A DNA stretch of 64,000 nucleotides, from assembly GCF_002797915.1 (NCBI RefSeq), contig NZ_PGTY01000001.1, positions 558,001 to 622,000 of the forward strand, read 5' to 3'. Position numbers and translations under genes: made by a program. Shown here in pieces: positions 1 to 10,200 of this stretch. Origin of the DNA: Yoonia maricola. Lineage in GTDB: Bacteria; Pseudomonadota; Alphaproteobacteria; Rhodobacterales; Rhodobacteraceae. The notes below the pieces were generated by a model that saw only the letters and a program-made list of their open reading frames with translations, ran no database searches and was not told the DNA's origin. The stretch's first letter is position 1. Every line of letters begins with the position of its first letter.

Positions 1-680
1 CCATGTGGCCAATGGTAGAGGCGCGCGCCTGGAGCAAGCATCGCGCAAAACCGGCACCTGCAACCCGGCGGTATGCCGCAAGGCCTGCTGATTTTGCAAT
101 TGAAAAGGCACAGCCGCCGCAGGGTGGTTTCTTCCTGTTTCAGGCCCTCGATTTACGTCATCGCCAGTTTGACGGCAGTGTTTCAGACACCTTACGGCGC
201 GAAGCGTTCTTCGGCATCGATGCGGCTATTGTTCTGCCCTATGATGCGGTCAGGGACCGGGTGCTGTTGGTCGAGCAGGCCCGCGTTGGTCCGCGTTTGC
301 GCCATGATCCAAACCCTTGGATGTTAGAGCCTGTCGCAGGCATTGTTGATGCGCGTGAAACGCCGCAAGAGGCTGCCTTGCGCGAATGCAAGGAAGAGGC
401 AGGGCTTGAGCTGGCACGTCTGGAACCTGCAGGGTCCTTCTATGTCTCGCCGGGGGCCACGACTGATTACTTCTATACCTATGTTGGCTTGTGTGATCTG
501 CCTGACCTGAAGACCTATGGCGGTGGGCTTGAGGAGGAGGCAGAGGATTTGCGGTTGCACCCGATGTCTCTTGGGGAAGCGCTTAATCTTGCCGACACAG
601 GAGAGATTGCCACAGGTCCGGCGCTCTACCTGCTGTATTGGTTGTGTCGCCACAAAGAGCGTCTGCGCGCATTTGCTTGA
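1..680 (+). CDS. NUDIX hydrolase, ADP-ribose pyrophosphatase-like (5' end outside window)
   Basis: The protein carries a complete Nudix box, from GIVDARE to REC-KEEAGLEL, matching GX5EX7REUXEEXGU. This is the divalent-metal site that hydrolyses nucleoside diphosphates linked to another moiety. The following segment, with an SPGATTDYFYTY stretch, resembles the ADP-ribose/sugar-nucleotide branch. The frame is open to the window edge and the first visible ATG (position 3) lies in a Trp/Arg-rich stretch unlike a natural N-terminus. In many Rhodobacteraceae this enzyme carries an upstream gamma-glutamylcyclotransferase-like domain, so I infer that the real start lies upstream. The substrate is inferred. 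The gene runs in the same direction as cysK, 53 bp away. Confidence 0.85.
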   Translation, partial: MWPMVEARAWSKHRAKPAPATRRYAARPADFAIEKAQPPQGGFFLFQALDLRHRQFDGSVSDTLRREAFFGIDAAIVLPYDAVRDRVLLVEQARVGPRLRHDPNPWMLEPVAGIVDARETPQEAALRECKEEAGLELARLEPAGSFYVSPGATTDYFYTYVGLCDLPDLKTYGGGLEEEAEDLRLHPMSLGEALNLADTGEIATGPALYLLYWLCRHKERLRAFA

Positions 681-733
681 TGTTGGACGGTCGCGGTCCT
701 ACACAGATATCAAGTGAATGAAAGGGCCGCGCC

Positions 734-1762
734 ATGACAATTAAGACCGATCTTGCAGATGCCGTTGGTAACACACCCCTGATCAAACTACGCGCTGCAT
801 CTGAAGCCACAGGTTGCACCATTCTGGGCAAGGCGGAATTCCTGAACCCCGGTCAATCGGTCAAGGACCGAGCAGCACTTTTCATGATCAAGGACGCCAT
901 CGCGCGCGGTGATCTGCGGCCCGGTGGCACGATTGTTGAGGGGACGGCAGGCAATACCGGCATTGGTCTGGCGCTGGTTGGGGCTTCAATGGGGTTCAAA
1001 ACAGTGATCGTCATTCCTGAAACACAGAGCCAGGAAAAGAAGGACATGATCCGCGTTGCAGGCGCGCAATTGGTAGAAGTTCCAGCAGTGCCTTACGCGA
1101 ACCCAAACAACTATGTGAAATATTCGGGCCGTCTTGCCGCCGCGCTGAATGATATTGAACCCAATGGTGCGATCTGGGCCAACCAGTTTGACAATACCGC
1201 CAATCGACAAGCCCATATTGAAACGACGGGCCCCGAAATTTGGGAACAAACGGACGGCAAAGTCGATGGCTTCACCTGCGCTTGCGGGTCTGGTGGGACG
1301 CTTGCGGGCGTCGGTCAGGTCTTGCAGCCCAAGGGCGTCAAGGTCGGCTTGTCCGACCCTGATGGGTCTGGTCTTTACAAGCTTTATACAGATGAAGTGC
1401 CACCGGCGGGCAATTCCATCACCGAAGGGATCGGGCAGGGGCGTATTACGGCGAACCTTGAAGGGTTCACCCCCGACTTTGCCTATAAAATTCCGGATTC
1501 CGAGGCTTTGCCAATTGTCTTTGACCTGCTTCAGAATGAAGGGCTGTGCATGGGAGGCTCGACCGGTATCAACATTGCGGGCGCCATCCGGCTGGCCCGC
1601 GATATGGGGCCGGGGCATACGATTGTGACGATCTTGTGTGACTATGGCACGCGTTATCAATCCAAGATCTTCAACCCGTCCTTCCTGCGTGAAAAGGGTT
1701 TGCCTGTGCCGGAATGGATTGAAACCAAAGCTGATGTGCCTGTGGTGTTCGAGGACGTATGA
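734..1762 (+). CDS. cysK: Cysteine synthase A (O-acetylserine sulfhydrylase)
   Basis: Forms L-cysteine from O-acetylserine and sulfide with pyridoxal phosphate, in the cytoplasm. The PLP lysine is visible as K44 in QSVKDRAA. The phosphate/substrate loop is EGTAGNTG (about residues 69-76), and a glycine-rich GGSTGINI motif follows near residue 275. At 342 aa it is slightly longer than the E. coli type because of a C-terminal extension. It belongs to the longer subtype common in alphaproteobacteria. Its TGA stop overlaps the ATG of the next gene (ATGA), so the MscS channel is probably co-transcribed. Confidence 0.93.
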   Translation: MTIKTDLADAVGNTPLIKLRAASEATGCTILGKAEFLNPGQSVKDRAALFMIKDAIARGDLRPGGTIVEGTAGNTGIGLALVGASMGFKTVIVIPETQSQEKKDMIRVAGAQLVEVPAVPYANPNNYVKYSGRLAAALNDIEPNGAIWANQFDNTANRQAHIETTGPEIWEQTDGKVDGFTCACGSGGTLAGVGQVLQPKGVKVGLSDPDGSGLYKLYTDEVPPAGNSITEGIGQGRITANLEGFTPDFAYKIPDSEALPIVFDLLQNEGLCMGGSTGINIAGAIRLARDMGPGHTIVTILCDYGTRYQSKIFNPSFLREKGLPVPEWIETKADVPVVFEDV

Positions 1763-4065
1763 TCCGCCAAGGCATCGCATTCTGTTTGCTCTGTCTGCTT
1801 TTCGTGGGCAGCCCAATGGTGGTCTATGCGCAAGAGCAGGCCTCGGAAATGGACGAGGCGGTGTTCGAACGCCTTGCCCAACGGGCCGAGGTCCTTGCAG
1901 CGCGTGATGATGCATCTTTGTTCGCAATCAGTAGGTTGCGCGCCGAACTTGTTGTCTGGCGTGATGAATTTCTGGCGCGATCCAACCTGAACGCGGGCCG
2001 TCTGGCGACTGTCGATTCGCAATTGGCAGCGTTGGGCACGGTTCCCGAAAGCGGCGAGGAGGCGGCAGATGTGGCCGCCCGGCGTGCGGAACTGATCGCG
2101 CAACGCACCGCTTTGCAAGCGCCCGGCCTTTTAGCGCAAGAGGCCCATGCGCGCGCCAATGGGTTGATCGGTGAATTTGACGCGCGATCCTTGCAACAGC
2201 AAAGAGACGAATTAACAGTACGCGGCTCATCCCCGCTGAATCCAACCCATGTGGTTGGTGCGATTACGGCGCTTTTTGAATTGACGCGCCTGATCGGGGT
2301 CGAGGTGGCGGCAGGTCTGTCAGTCAAGCAACAGTCCGGGCAGTTGGGGCAGGCGTTACCGCGGGTTTTGGCGCTGGCTGTTGTGGCGGTTGCTTTGTTG
2401 GGGGCAGGGCGGCGTCTTGTGACACGCTGGCAGAATAGATTTGCACAGGGGCATGGGCGCTGGCGCCCGCTTCTTTTGTTCTTTTTCTCTGCAATCCAGC
2501 TGCTTGTACCACTGATTGGCGTCTTTGTTTTGACAGAGGCGCTGCAATCTTTCGATATCTTCGGACTGCGCGGCAATGCTGTGATCGACGCGATACCGGT
2601 TGCCGGTCTTTTTGTGATCTTGGGCTGGTGGTTGTCACGCCTGCTTTTCCCGGTAGGTGAGATCGAAGGGTACCTTGGCTATGATCCAAACACATGCGCC
2701 AGAGGACGCGTGCTGAGTGTTAGTATTGCGTGGATTCTGGCGCTTCAAACGCTTGTCGGGAGTGGCCTGGAAACAATGGATATGACAAAGGATGCCAATG
2801 CCGCATTTGCGTTTCCTATCCTTTTGGCGCTTGGGGTCCTGTTTTGGCAACTTGGCCGGGCGATAGCGACAAAGCCGCAAGAGCGTGAGGTCGTTATGGT
2901 CTCTGCTGGGCGTATGCGCGGTTATTTGGGGCAGGCTATTACATTGGTTGCCATTGCGGCCCCGCTATTGGCGGCGGTTGGCTATACTGCTGCTGCCAGC
3001 GCGCTGCTGGGGCCGGCCATTCTATCGGTCGCGCTGATTGGTGTTTTGTTTTTGTTGCAGCGTATCGTGCACGATTTGATCCAGAAACCCGAAAACGAAG
3101 AGGACTTTCGCGGCATTTACGCTCTTATTCCTGTCTTCATTAGCTTCGCTCTCATCCTGACAAGTCTGCCCATCTTCGCGCTGATCTGGGGGGCGCGTGT
3201 TTCAGACCTGACAGAGCTTTGGACCCGTTTTCGCGAAGGGTTTGCCGTCGGAGATTCGCGGATATCGCCGACTGATTTCGTCACCTTTGCGGTCGTCTTT
3301 GCCTTGGGGTATATCCTGACGCGGCTGATCCAAGGTACACTGCGTAAATCCGTGCTGCCGCGCACCCGACTTGATCTGGGAGGGCAGAACGCGATTGTGG
3401 CAGGCTTTGGCTATGTCGGCATCATCCTTGCTGCCATTGTTGCGATTACAAGTGCGGGGATTGATCTGTCGAACCTTGCCATTGTGGCCGGTGCATTGTC
3501 GGTCGGGATTGGTTTTGGTTTGCAAAACATTGTCTCTAACTTTGTTTCCGGCATCATCTTGTTGATCGAACGCCCGGTTAGCGAAGGCGACTGGATCGAA
3601 GTAGGCGGGCAAATGGGCTATGTGCGTGCGATTTCCGTGCGCTCAACCCGGATTGAGACGTTTGACAGGACCGATGTGATCATCCCCAATGCCGATTTGG
3701 TCAGTGGGCAGGTAACAAACTGGACCCGCGGCAATCTGGTTGGCCGTGTCATCGTACCGGTTGGGGTGGCCTATGGCACGGATGTCGATAAAGTGACCGA
3801 GATTTTGCAAGGCATTGCCGAGGCGCATCCGCTGGTGGTCATGACGCCGCCGCCTGCCGTACTGTTTCAAGGCTTTGGTGCAGATTCCCTTGATTTTGAA
3901 ATTCGGGCGATCCTGCGTGATGTGAACTACGTTCTGGTCACAAAGTCTGAGATGAATCATGCGATTGCCAAAGAATTTGCTGCGGCTGGGATTGAGATTC
4001 CATTCGCTCAACGTGATATTTGGCTGCGCAACCCCGAAGTGTTGAAGGACCCGATACCAACATGA
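1759..4065 (+). CDS. Large MscS-family mechanosensitive channel (DUF3772 type)
   Basis: A 768-aa inner-membrane protein. It has an N-terminal signal sequence (about 1-25, ending VYAQ), a charged coiled-coil-like periplasmic region (about 30-170), then many hydrophobic segments from about 195 to 590. The MscS pore and beta domain follow: the conserved run around GFGLQNIVSNFVSG leads into RPVSEGDWIEVGG near residues 585-615, then ETFDRTDVIIPNADL and a C-terminal alpha/beta part. This is the layout of large DUF3772/MscS proteins that release osmolytes under membrane tension. It overlaps cysK by 4 bp upstream and the alaX ATG by 4 bp downstream, so the three genes are tightly coupled. Confidence 0.9.
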   Translation: MIRQGIAFCLLCLLFVGSPMVVYAQEQASEMDEAVFERLAQRAEVLAARDDASLFAISRLRAELVVWRDEFLARSNLNAGRLATVDSQLAALGTVPESGEEAADVAARRAELIAQRTALQAPGLLAQEAHARANGLIGEFDARSLQQQRDELTVRGSSPLNPTHVVGAITALFELTRLIGVEVAAGLSVKQQSGQLGQALPRVLALAVVAVALLGAGRRLVTRWQNRFAQGHGRWRPLLLFFFSAIQLLVPLIGVFVLTEALQSFDIFGLRGNAVIDAIPVAGLFVILGWWLSRLLFPVGEIEGYLGYDPNTCARGRVLSVSIAWILALQTLVGSGLETMDMTKDANAAFAFPILLALGVLFWQLGRAIATKPQEREVVMVSAGRMRGYLGQAITLVAIAAPLLAAVGYTAAASALLGPAILSVALIGVLFLLQRIVHDLIQKPENEEDFRGIYALIPVFISFALILTSLPIFALIWGARVSDLTELWTRFREGFAVGDSRISPTDFVTFAVVFALGYILTRLIQGTLRKSVLPRTRLDLGGQNAIVAGFGYVGIILAAIVAITSAGIDLSNLAIVAGALSVGIGFGLQNIVSNFVSGIILLIERPVSEGDWIEVGGQMGYVRAISVRSTRIETFDRTDVIIPNADLVSGQVTNWTRGNLVGRVIVPVGVAYGTDVDKVTEILQGIAEAHPLVVMTPPPAVLFQGFGADSLDFEIRAILRDVNYVLVTKSEMNHAIAKEFAAAGIEIPFAQRDIWLRNPEVLKDPIPT

Positions 4066-4778
4066 CCGAACTGTTGTTTCGCAAAGATGCCTACGCCCGC
4101 GAGGCGGCGGGCAAGGTGACCGATATCACATCGGAAGGCGGGATCGTGTTGGACGGATCAGTCTTTTATCCCACGTCTGGCGGGCAGCCCGGTGACAGCG
4201 GCATGCTGCGCTGGAAGGGGGGCGAGATTGAGATTGCTACGACCGTAAAGGGCGCCGACGAGACCGTGGTCCTTGTTCCGGCGGAACCTGCAGGGATGCC
4301 AGCAGTGGGCCAAGACGTCAGGCAGGCGCTAAACTGGGAGCGGCGCTATCGGCATATGCGGATGCATACAGCACTTCATCTGCTCTCTGTTGTGATCCCG
4401 TTGCCCGTATCGGGCGGCGCAATCGGGGCCGAGAAGGGGCGTTTGGATTTTGATATGCCCGACGCGCCAGAGGATAAGGCGGCATTGGAAGAGGATCTGA
4501 ACCGCCTGATTGCCTGCAATATGAATGTGACTGAAGAATGGATCACGGATGCGGAACTTGATGCGCAGCCTGATCTGGTTAAAACGATGTCAGTACAACC
4601 GCCCCGCGGCAGCGGTGAAATCCGTCTGGTGCGGATCGGCGTGGGGGAAGAAACTGCTGATCTGCAACCTTGCGGTGGCACCCATGTCGCCAATACCGAA
4701 GAGATTGGGCGCGTGCGCATTGGCAAGATCGAAAAGAAAGGCCGCCAGAACCGGCGCGTCTATCTGCATTTGGAGTGA
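4062..4778 (+). CDS. alaX: Alanyl-tRNA editing protein AlaX (trans-editing)
   Basis: A free-standing homologue of the AlaRS editing domain that hydrolyses Ser-tRNA(Ala) mischarged by alanyl-tRNA synthetase. Zinc ligands are visible: H102 and H106 in HTALH, then C204 and H208 in CGGTH. The N-terminal half has the GG(Q)PGDSG motif. I chose the ATG at 4062 (MTELLFRKD) because it sits in an ATGA overlap with the upstream channel gene. An in-frame start at 4020 would place 14 residues inside that gene and is unlikely. The product is 238 aa, typical for the AlaX-M/L class. Confidence 0.9.
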   Translation: MTELLFRKDAYAREAAGKVTDITSEGGIVLDGSVFYPTSGGQPGDSGMLRWKGGEIEIATTVKGADETVVLVPAEPAGMPAVGQDVRQALNWERRYRHMRMHTALHLLSVVIPLPVSGGAIGAEKGRLDFDMPDAPEDKAALEEDLNRLIACNMNVTEEWITDAELDAQPDLVKTMSVQPPRGSGEIRLVRIGVGEETADLQPCGGTHVANTEEIGRVRIGKIEKKGRQNRRVYLHLE

Positions 4779-4781
4779 ATT

Positions 4782-5432
4782 TTGCGGCACTTGACGATTA
4801 CAGTGGTGGGGGCGATGTGCCTGGTCCAGCCTGCCTTGGCGCAGGACTATCCCGGCTGCACGGCGGCGCAATCCACGATCGTTGATGATGCTTTGGGGAC
4901 AGCCAAGGAGCTGACGCTGAAAGCGGCGGTCGCCGTGGGTGATACGCCGGAGTATGCGCGCTGGTTCGGCACATACTCCAACGACAATGCCGAAGAGGTG
5001 CGGGCGAGCCTGAAATCAATCGTCTCAGCATTGCGCAGGGGCAGGGTGACGGCGCAATGCGACAGCATTGCCGATGATGGCTGTGATGGTGGCAATTACG
5101 CTTGGGTCTATGCAGGAGAGCCCTATTTGATGCATTTGTGTCCGTCGTTCTTTAATCTGCCACCCCTGACAGCCCTGCGTCCCGGCGAACGCCGGTCAAA
5201 TAATGGAACGCTCGAGGGGACAATCATCCACGAAGTGTCGCATTTTACGACCGTGGCCCAGACCGAGGATCATTGCTATTCGCGTGTTGAGTGTTCACGT
5301 ATGGCGCGCGATGATACGCGCCGCGCGATCAATAACGCCGATAGCTATCAGTATTACACTGAAGATGTGACCTATTTTGCGCGTCAGCCTGTGGCAAACA
5401 AACCACCACCCGCACCGCGCGCAAACCGGTAG
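4782..5432 (+). CDS. Secreted zinc metallopeptidase, M35 (deuterolysin / aspzincin)-like
   Basis: A 216-aa exported protein. From the TTG at 4782 it has a signal peptide ending ALA|QDYPG. A GTG at 4803 or ATG at 4815 are alternative starts but shorten the signal. The zinc motif HEVSH (H150, H154) follows GTIIHE, and a later NADSYQYYTED segment matches the region that completes aspzincin (M35 / peptidyl-Lys metalloendopeptidase) active sites, where an Asp is the third ligand. Six cysteines suggest disulfides in the periplasm or outside. The family is best known in fungi, with scattered bacterial members. The gene starts 3 bp after alaX and is followed by a convergent gene. Confidence 0.7.
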   Translation: MRHLTITVVGAMCLVQPALAQDYPGCTAAQSTIVDDALGTAKELTLKAAVAVGDTPEYARWFGTYSNDNAEEVRASLKSIVSALRRGRVTAQCDSIADDGCDGGNYAWVYAGEPYLMHLCPSFFNLPPLTALRPGERRSNNGTLEGTIIHEVSHFTTVAQTEDHCYSRVECSRMARDDTRRAINNADSYQYYTEDVTYFARQPVANKPPPAPRANR

Positions 5433-5441
5433 GGTCTGACC

Positions 5442-6587
5442 CTAGTCGCGTCGCAGGTCCTGCCCAAACAAATCCCGCTCAATCGGTTGATCCAGCATCT
5501 TTTCGGATTCCGGCAGACCTTCGCGTGACAAAAGCACTGCAAAGGGCCGCAGGTTGGGCACATGACTGCACACGACCAGCAGCATCACCATGATCGGCAC
5601 TGACAAAAACATGCCCGGAATGCCCCAGACGGCCCCCCAGAACGCCAGCGACAGGATGATGCCAAAGGATGACAAGCGCAGCGCGCGCCCCATCAGCATC
5701 GGATCGATGATGCTGCCGTTCACGAACTGTATGACGCCCGCAATCGCAAAGATCACCAACGTGATGGTCGGATCACCGATCTCAACATGTGCGACCAGCG
5801 CGATCAGGGCGGTGGCCACGATAGAGCCGATATTGGGGATGAAATTCAGCACGAAAGTGATGATCCCAAGTGATGTCGCCAATTCAAGGCTGAAGGCCTG
5901 CGCAAGTACAAACACCATCGCCCCTGTGATGGCACTGATCACCGTCTTGACGAGCAAGTAATAGTTCACCCGGTGAATAATGGATTGGATGATCTTGCCC
6001 ACCCGTTCTGCCTGCGTTTCATCCCCGACAAGGCTGAGAAGCTTGGTTTGAAACCAGATACGTTCGGCAAAAAGAAAACCCACGAACAGGATAATCAAAA
6101 CCGTGGCCTGCGTCACCCCGCTGGCTTGGCTGGCGGCACCGCGCAGATAGTTTGAAACATCGACGGACCGCAGGGCGTTAAAGACGGCGAGCTGACTATC
6201 CTCGCCCAGAAACGCAAAAAGCGAGGCTACGGCAGAAGGTGCGCGCTCTGCATAGGACAGCGTCGTGACAAGCACCGTGTTCACTTGTGCCAGCAAGATC
6301 GAGGTCAGCGTAAGCAGTGCTGCCGCAATCAGCACCATCGCGGCTATACTCGCCAATGTGTTTGGTATTCGAAACGGCCCGATCCGCTGGCGCGCGATAA
6401 AGTTGATCACGTCGCTGGTCAGGCTGAACAGAATAATCGCCGTGGCCAATGAAATCAGTACAAAACGCGCCTGCACCAGAAGGAAAAGCACGACCGCAAA
6501 GGCGATGATCAAAAGCGCACCCGTCTGCAGGCGCGCCGTCTCGCCTGGCCGTTCAGCTTTGCCGTGTTTCGGCGGATCGTGCAGCAT
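5442..6587 (-). CDS. AI-2E family transporter (TqsA/PerM-type permease)
   Basis: A 381-aa polytopic membrane protein. An N-terminal pair of helices (about 20-60) is followed by a hydrophilic segment and then several helices with a conserved glycine/proline-rich core (NFIPNIGSIVATALIAL, GSIIDPMLMGRAL, FWGAVWGIPGMFLSVP), typical of the AI-2E/UPF0118 family. Named for E. coli TqsA, members act in export or in sodium/proton antiport, so autoinducer-2 transport is not implied. It converges with the M35-like peptidase gene (9 bp apart) and is divergent from tRNA-Ser. The last ~45 residues are a charged cytoplasmic tail. Confidence 0.85.
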   Translation of the reverse strand: MLHDPPKHGKAERPGETARLQTGALLIIAFAVVLFLLVQARFVLISLATAIILFSLTSDVINFIARQRIGPFRIPNTLASIAAMVLIAAALLTLTSILLAQVNTVLVTTLSYAERAPSAVASLFAFLGEDSQLAVFNALRSVDVSNYLRGAASQASGVTQATVLIILFVGFLFAERIWFQTKLLSLVGDETQAERVGKIIQSIIHRVNYYLLVKTVISAITGAMVFVLAQAFSLELATSLGIITFVLNFIPNIGSIVATALIALVAHVEIGDPTITLVIFAIAGVIQFVNGSIIDPMLMGRALRLSSFGIILSLAFWGAVWGIPGMFLSVPIMVMLLVVCSHVPNLRPFAVLLSREGLPESEKMLDQPIERDLFGQDLRRD

Positions 6588-6716
6588 GTGCTGGGCGGCC
6601 TCTTATCATCAAAGCCTCAGTTGTAAGGTGCTGATGGGCCTGCCGTAAAGGGGCCTCACAAACATATGTATCAAGGGCTTGCAAAAGGGTGGGGGATGAG
6701 GCTAAACCGCCGCCAC

Positions 6717-6806
6717 GGACAGGTGGCCGAGTGGTCGAAGGCGCACGCCTGGAAAGTGTGTAGGCGGGAGACCGTCTCCAGGGTTCGAATCCCTGTCTGT
6801 CCGCCA
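6717..6806 (+). tRNA. tRNA-Ser (anticodon GGA)
   Basis: A cloverleaf can be folded by eye. The 7-bp acceptor stem GGACAGG pairs with TCTGTCC, followed by discriminator G and an encoded CCA. The D-arm is GTGGCCGAGTGG. The anticodon stem CACGC/GTGTG closes the loop CTGGAAA with anticodon GGA. A long variable arm (class II) precedes the T-arm GGGTTCGAATCCC. It decodes UCC/UCU. It sits beside an integrase remnant in the same orientation, the usual arrangement for an element inserted at a tRNA 3' end. Confidence 0.95.
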
Positions 6807-6950
6807 TTCACCATTTTTGACAGCCTGATTAAGTCGCCCCGTCTAGCCTTTCGACCATGTGCTGTTGGGTATTCTGAACTTTCGAGTTGGTGTCGTTTTT
6901 CGATGCTGCCTATATTCGCTGCTTGAGTGGTGGTGAATGTAGTATTTTGT

Positions 6951-7193
6951 ATGGCCCTGTCCGGTAAGCTTACAAAGAAACTGGTCGAGAACCTTGGCGC
7001 GGGGCGGCATGGAGATGGCAACGGATTGTATCTGGTGGTTGTCAAAGGGTTCAAAAATAACGAGGGCGCACTGTTGCGCACTGACTTTGGATCGGGCGGG
7101 GCAGGTATTGTCACAATCAACCAAGCGCGTGAACGGGCGCTAGCGTATATTCGGATGAGGCAAGTCGGCCTTAGCGTGTTGTTTCATCAGTGA
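6951..7193 (+). pseudogene. Remnant of a tyrosine-type phage/ICE integrase (N-terminal domain only)
   Basis: From the ATG at 6951 the product begins [18 protein letters not shown] and then [11 protein letters not shown]. This matches the DUF4102 arm-binding N-terminus of P4-like integrases. After about 35 residues the sequence loses the usual ARRWVFRY segment and returns to recognisable text ([22 protein letters not shown]) before an early stop, about 80 aa in all against roughly 400 for an intact enzyme. The catalytic domain is absent. It lies 144 bp downstream of tRNA-Ser(GGA), same strand, so I infer the scar of an element that integrated at this tRNA. Confidence 0.7.
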
Positions 7194-7246
7194 CACACAA
7201 AGCGTCATCACCGCCCTGAAAATGCAATCTCGAAAACTACCCAAGA

Positions 7247-7276
7247 AAAAGGCCAGCGTTTTCCCGCTGGCCTTTT
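7247..7276. terminator. Bidirectional rho-independent terminator
   Basis: A perfect 12-bp stem (AAAAGGCCAGCG with its complement) around a 6-nt TTTTCC loop. T-rich runs lie on both strands, TTTTT on the minus strand and TTTTGTTGTTTTT on the plus strand. It sits 17 bp beyond the stop codon of the large surface-protein gene and most likely ends that transcript. Confidence 0.85.
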
Positions 7277-7292
7277 GTTGTTTTTGTTGCGC

Positions 7293-10200
7293 TTACCAGC
7301 GGAACTCGACGGTCTGTGCGGCGTCGACAGAGCCGTTGATGTTTGCGCCGACGGAAGACCGGCTCACGCCCCACTCATCAAAGACCGGTGTTGTATGCGC
7401 TAGGTTCAGGGATGTTGTGTGCGTGTCCCCAATCCGGTCATAGCCCAGCATCACGTCCCAGACCGCCTGCGCGTCGTCTGCAAGTGTCGCATAGGACAGC
7501 GATGCACCGTATCCGCAATCCGCATCTTCGTCACCGGAGATCGCGCAGAACAGACGTGGTGTCAGTTCGACCTCGCCGTTCTGAACCGAACGGGTCAGGT
7601 CAGTTTCGACAAAGATACGCCCGTAACGACCAGGGTCGATATCTAGATCGACATCGTCAATTGAGATCTCGGATCCGACAGCGACCGCATAGGCCAGATC
7701 AACACCAACACGCGGTGCCAGCGTCAGTGTCTCATAGACACGCTCGCCGCCCACAGCGCCACCGATGAACACGCCACCGTAGGTATAGTGACCGTCAACT
7801 TCAGTCCCCGCGACCACGTCAAAGAAGTGACGCCCGACCGCAGCACTGCCGTAATAGCTGAGCAGCAGCCCGCCTTCGGACCGGTTTGCACCGTAAAGGC
7901 CCCCATGCACGCCGACACCTGTGATTTCACCGGTGACGTCCTCATCAACAACATCCGTTTTGGACACATAGCCTTCGATGAACTGACCAAACAGACGTCC
8001 ATTGGCCTGACGATCACGCGAGCCGCCAAAGCTGAGCCGGCCTGTCGTACTGGCGTCCTCTGTGTGGATCACGCTGAGGTCAGCCCAGAGCGTCTGATAG
8101 GCACCAGTGACACAGTTGTAACCCTCAGAGCCATAACGACCTGTCAGGCTGCCACCGGCGTTGCCGGCTGCGCCATCCAGTGTCCGGATGGTCTGGCTGT
8201 CTTCGCCACAACGTCCGGTACCCGTCGCAACATCGTCACCACCCACAAGGATGAACTCAACACGACGGTTCAGGGCCTGACCTTCTTCGGTGGCATTGGT
8301 TGCGATTGGACGGGATTCACCGAAGCCCTGCGCCTGTAGGCGATCTGCGCTAATACCGCGGGCGACCAATGCATCTTGAACGGCATCCACACGATTTTGG
8401 CTGAGGACAAGGTTATAGGCGTCGCTTTCATCGGAATCTGTGTGACCTGCAACGATGAAATTCGCAGACACACACTGGTTCAGAAGATGTGCGATCTCAT
8501 CAAGGATACGCTGATTTGCTTCGTCAATGAAGAACTTATCGTTGGCAAAGCGGATCGGATGATCACTCAGCTTATCGCTGATTTGCTGACCACAAGCATG
8601 CCCCGACAGACGGTCTGCCGCCCGCCGCGAGATGTCAGACGCACTGCGCGAGATCAGCTCGGTTGTGTTCTGCAGATCTTCAGACAGAACACGCTCCAGC
8701 GCTTCCTGATCAAAGACCGACGCAGAGCCGATCACCGCGATATCGTATGGTGCCTCATCCGCATCATCATTCGGCAGCACGATATCAAAGCCAAACTCAC
8801 CTTCCTCAAGCGGTGTGAACGTCACGGTAAACGTTGTCGTCTCACCCGGCTCAAGGACCAGAACATCCGGGTTCACCACAGTTACAGGACCATCCAGATT
8901 TGTCTCACCCGAGATCGTTGGGTTTTCCAAAGTCAACGTATCTGTACCGTCGTTTGTCACCGTGTAGGTAATCGTCTGCTCTTCGCCGACAATGGGTTCA
9001 CCCACATCATCTTCACCACCGTCAGGCATTGCCCCGCTGACAGATGAGGTCACATCGATTTCCGGCGCACCCTCAGAGTTGCCTGCGACAGCAATGTTGT
9101 AGTCGCTTTCATCCTCATCATCCTGCGCGTCATTGTTAGGAACAACGATGTCGAAATCATAAGCACCATCCAACTCAGGGGTATAAGTGACTGTGAATGT
9201 AGCGGTTTCACCAGGCTCCAGAGACGTCGCACTTAGATCACCAAAGACCACACCGTCATCACCATTGGTGATATTGGTGGTTGATCCGGCCTCCAGCACG
9301 GGATCATCCAAAGTCAGCGTTTCAAAGCCATCGTTCGTGATGGTGTAGGTGATCGTCTGTTCCACACCCGCGACCGACGGAGGCTGCGTATCCGTCCCGC
9401 CATCCGCAATCGGCGCGTCGCCATTTGAGGTTTCAACAGAAATCTCCGGCGCGATGACTGGCAGCGTGACCACTGTGGCTTCATCGGCGTCGTTGCCAGC
9501 TGTGCCGTCGGTATCTGTGGTGGACGGTGTGTCCACGGCTGTCGGGACAGCCGTTGATCCATCTGCACCGCCTTGTGGAATTTCAGGTTCGGATCCGGTG
9601 TCGCTATCGTCAGTCACCGGATCAAGTTGATCATCGTTTTCGTCAAACAGCGGCACGGTGTCGCCACCATCAACAACCACATCACCCGCGTCATCAAGCG
9701 CTACGGCCGTCGATGTAATCGTGGGCTGCGTTTCCAGATCACCTGTATCGCCGTCCTGAATGATGTATTCGGCCGTTGCCACGACAACAGGACCATCATC
9801 TGGCGCCAGTGTGATGTTTTCAATGCCGCTGTCATCAAATGACACGCCTGCGGGGTTCAGATCACCCAGCCCGTTGTCGTCGATGACAAGATCAGCGAGC
9901 CCTGTATCACCTGTGTTTTCGGCCGTATATTCATAAAGGATCGTATCGCCGGCATTCCCAAAAATACCGTCGCCATTGGTGTCCGAAATCCCAGTAACAG
10001 TCTGAACCAACTCAATTTCAGGCCCGGGATCCGTATAGGTCACCGTGACGGTTGCTTCGTTAGACAAATTCCCGTTGTCGTCCTCTACCGTATAGTCCAC
10101 AGGTGTCGGATCGCCGATAAACCCGTCTTCCGGGGCGAAGGTAATTGCGCCCGTGGTTGGGTTTACTGTCCATGTGCCTTCGTCGGGCACGACCAACTGC

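Noticed and set aside
986..1927. 313-codon minus-strand frame over cysK and the channel gene
   Set aside because: It covers two well-supported genes on the opposite strand and has no recognisable content.
8376..9047. 223-codon plus-strand frame within the giant gene
   Set aside because: It is the antisense shadow of the repeat/OmpA region; the Asp/Thr-rich sense strand generates long antisense frames.
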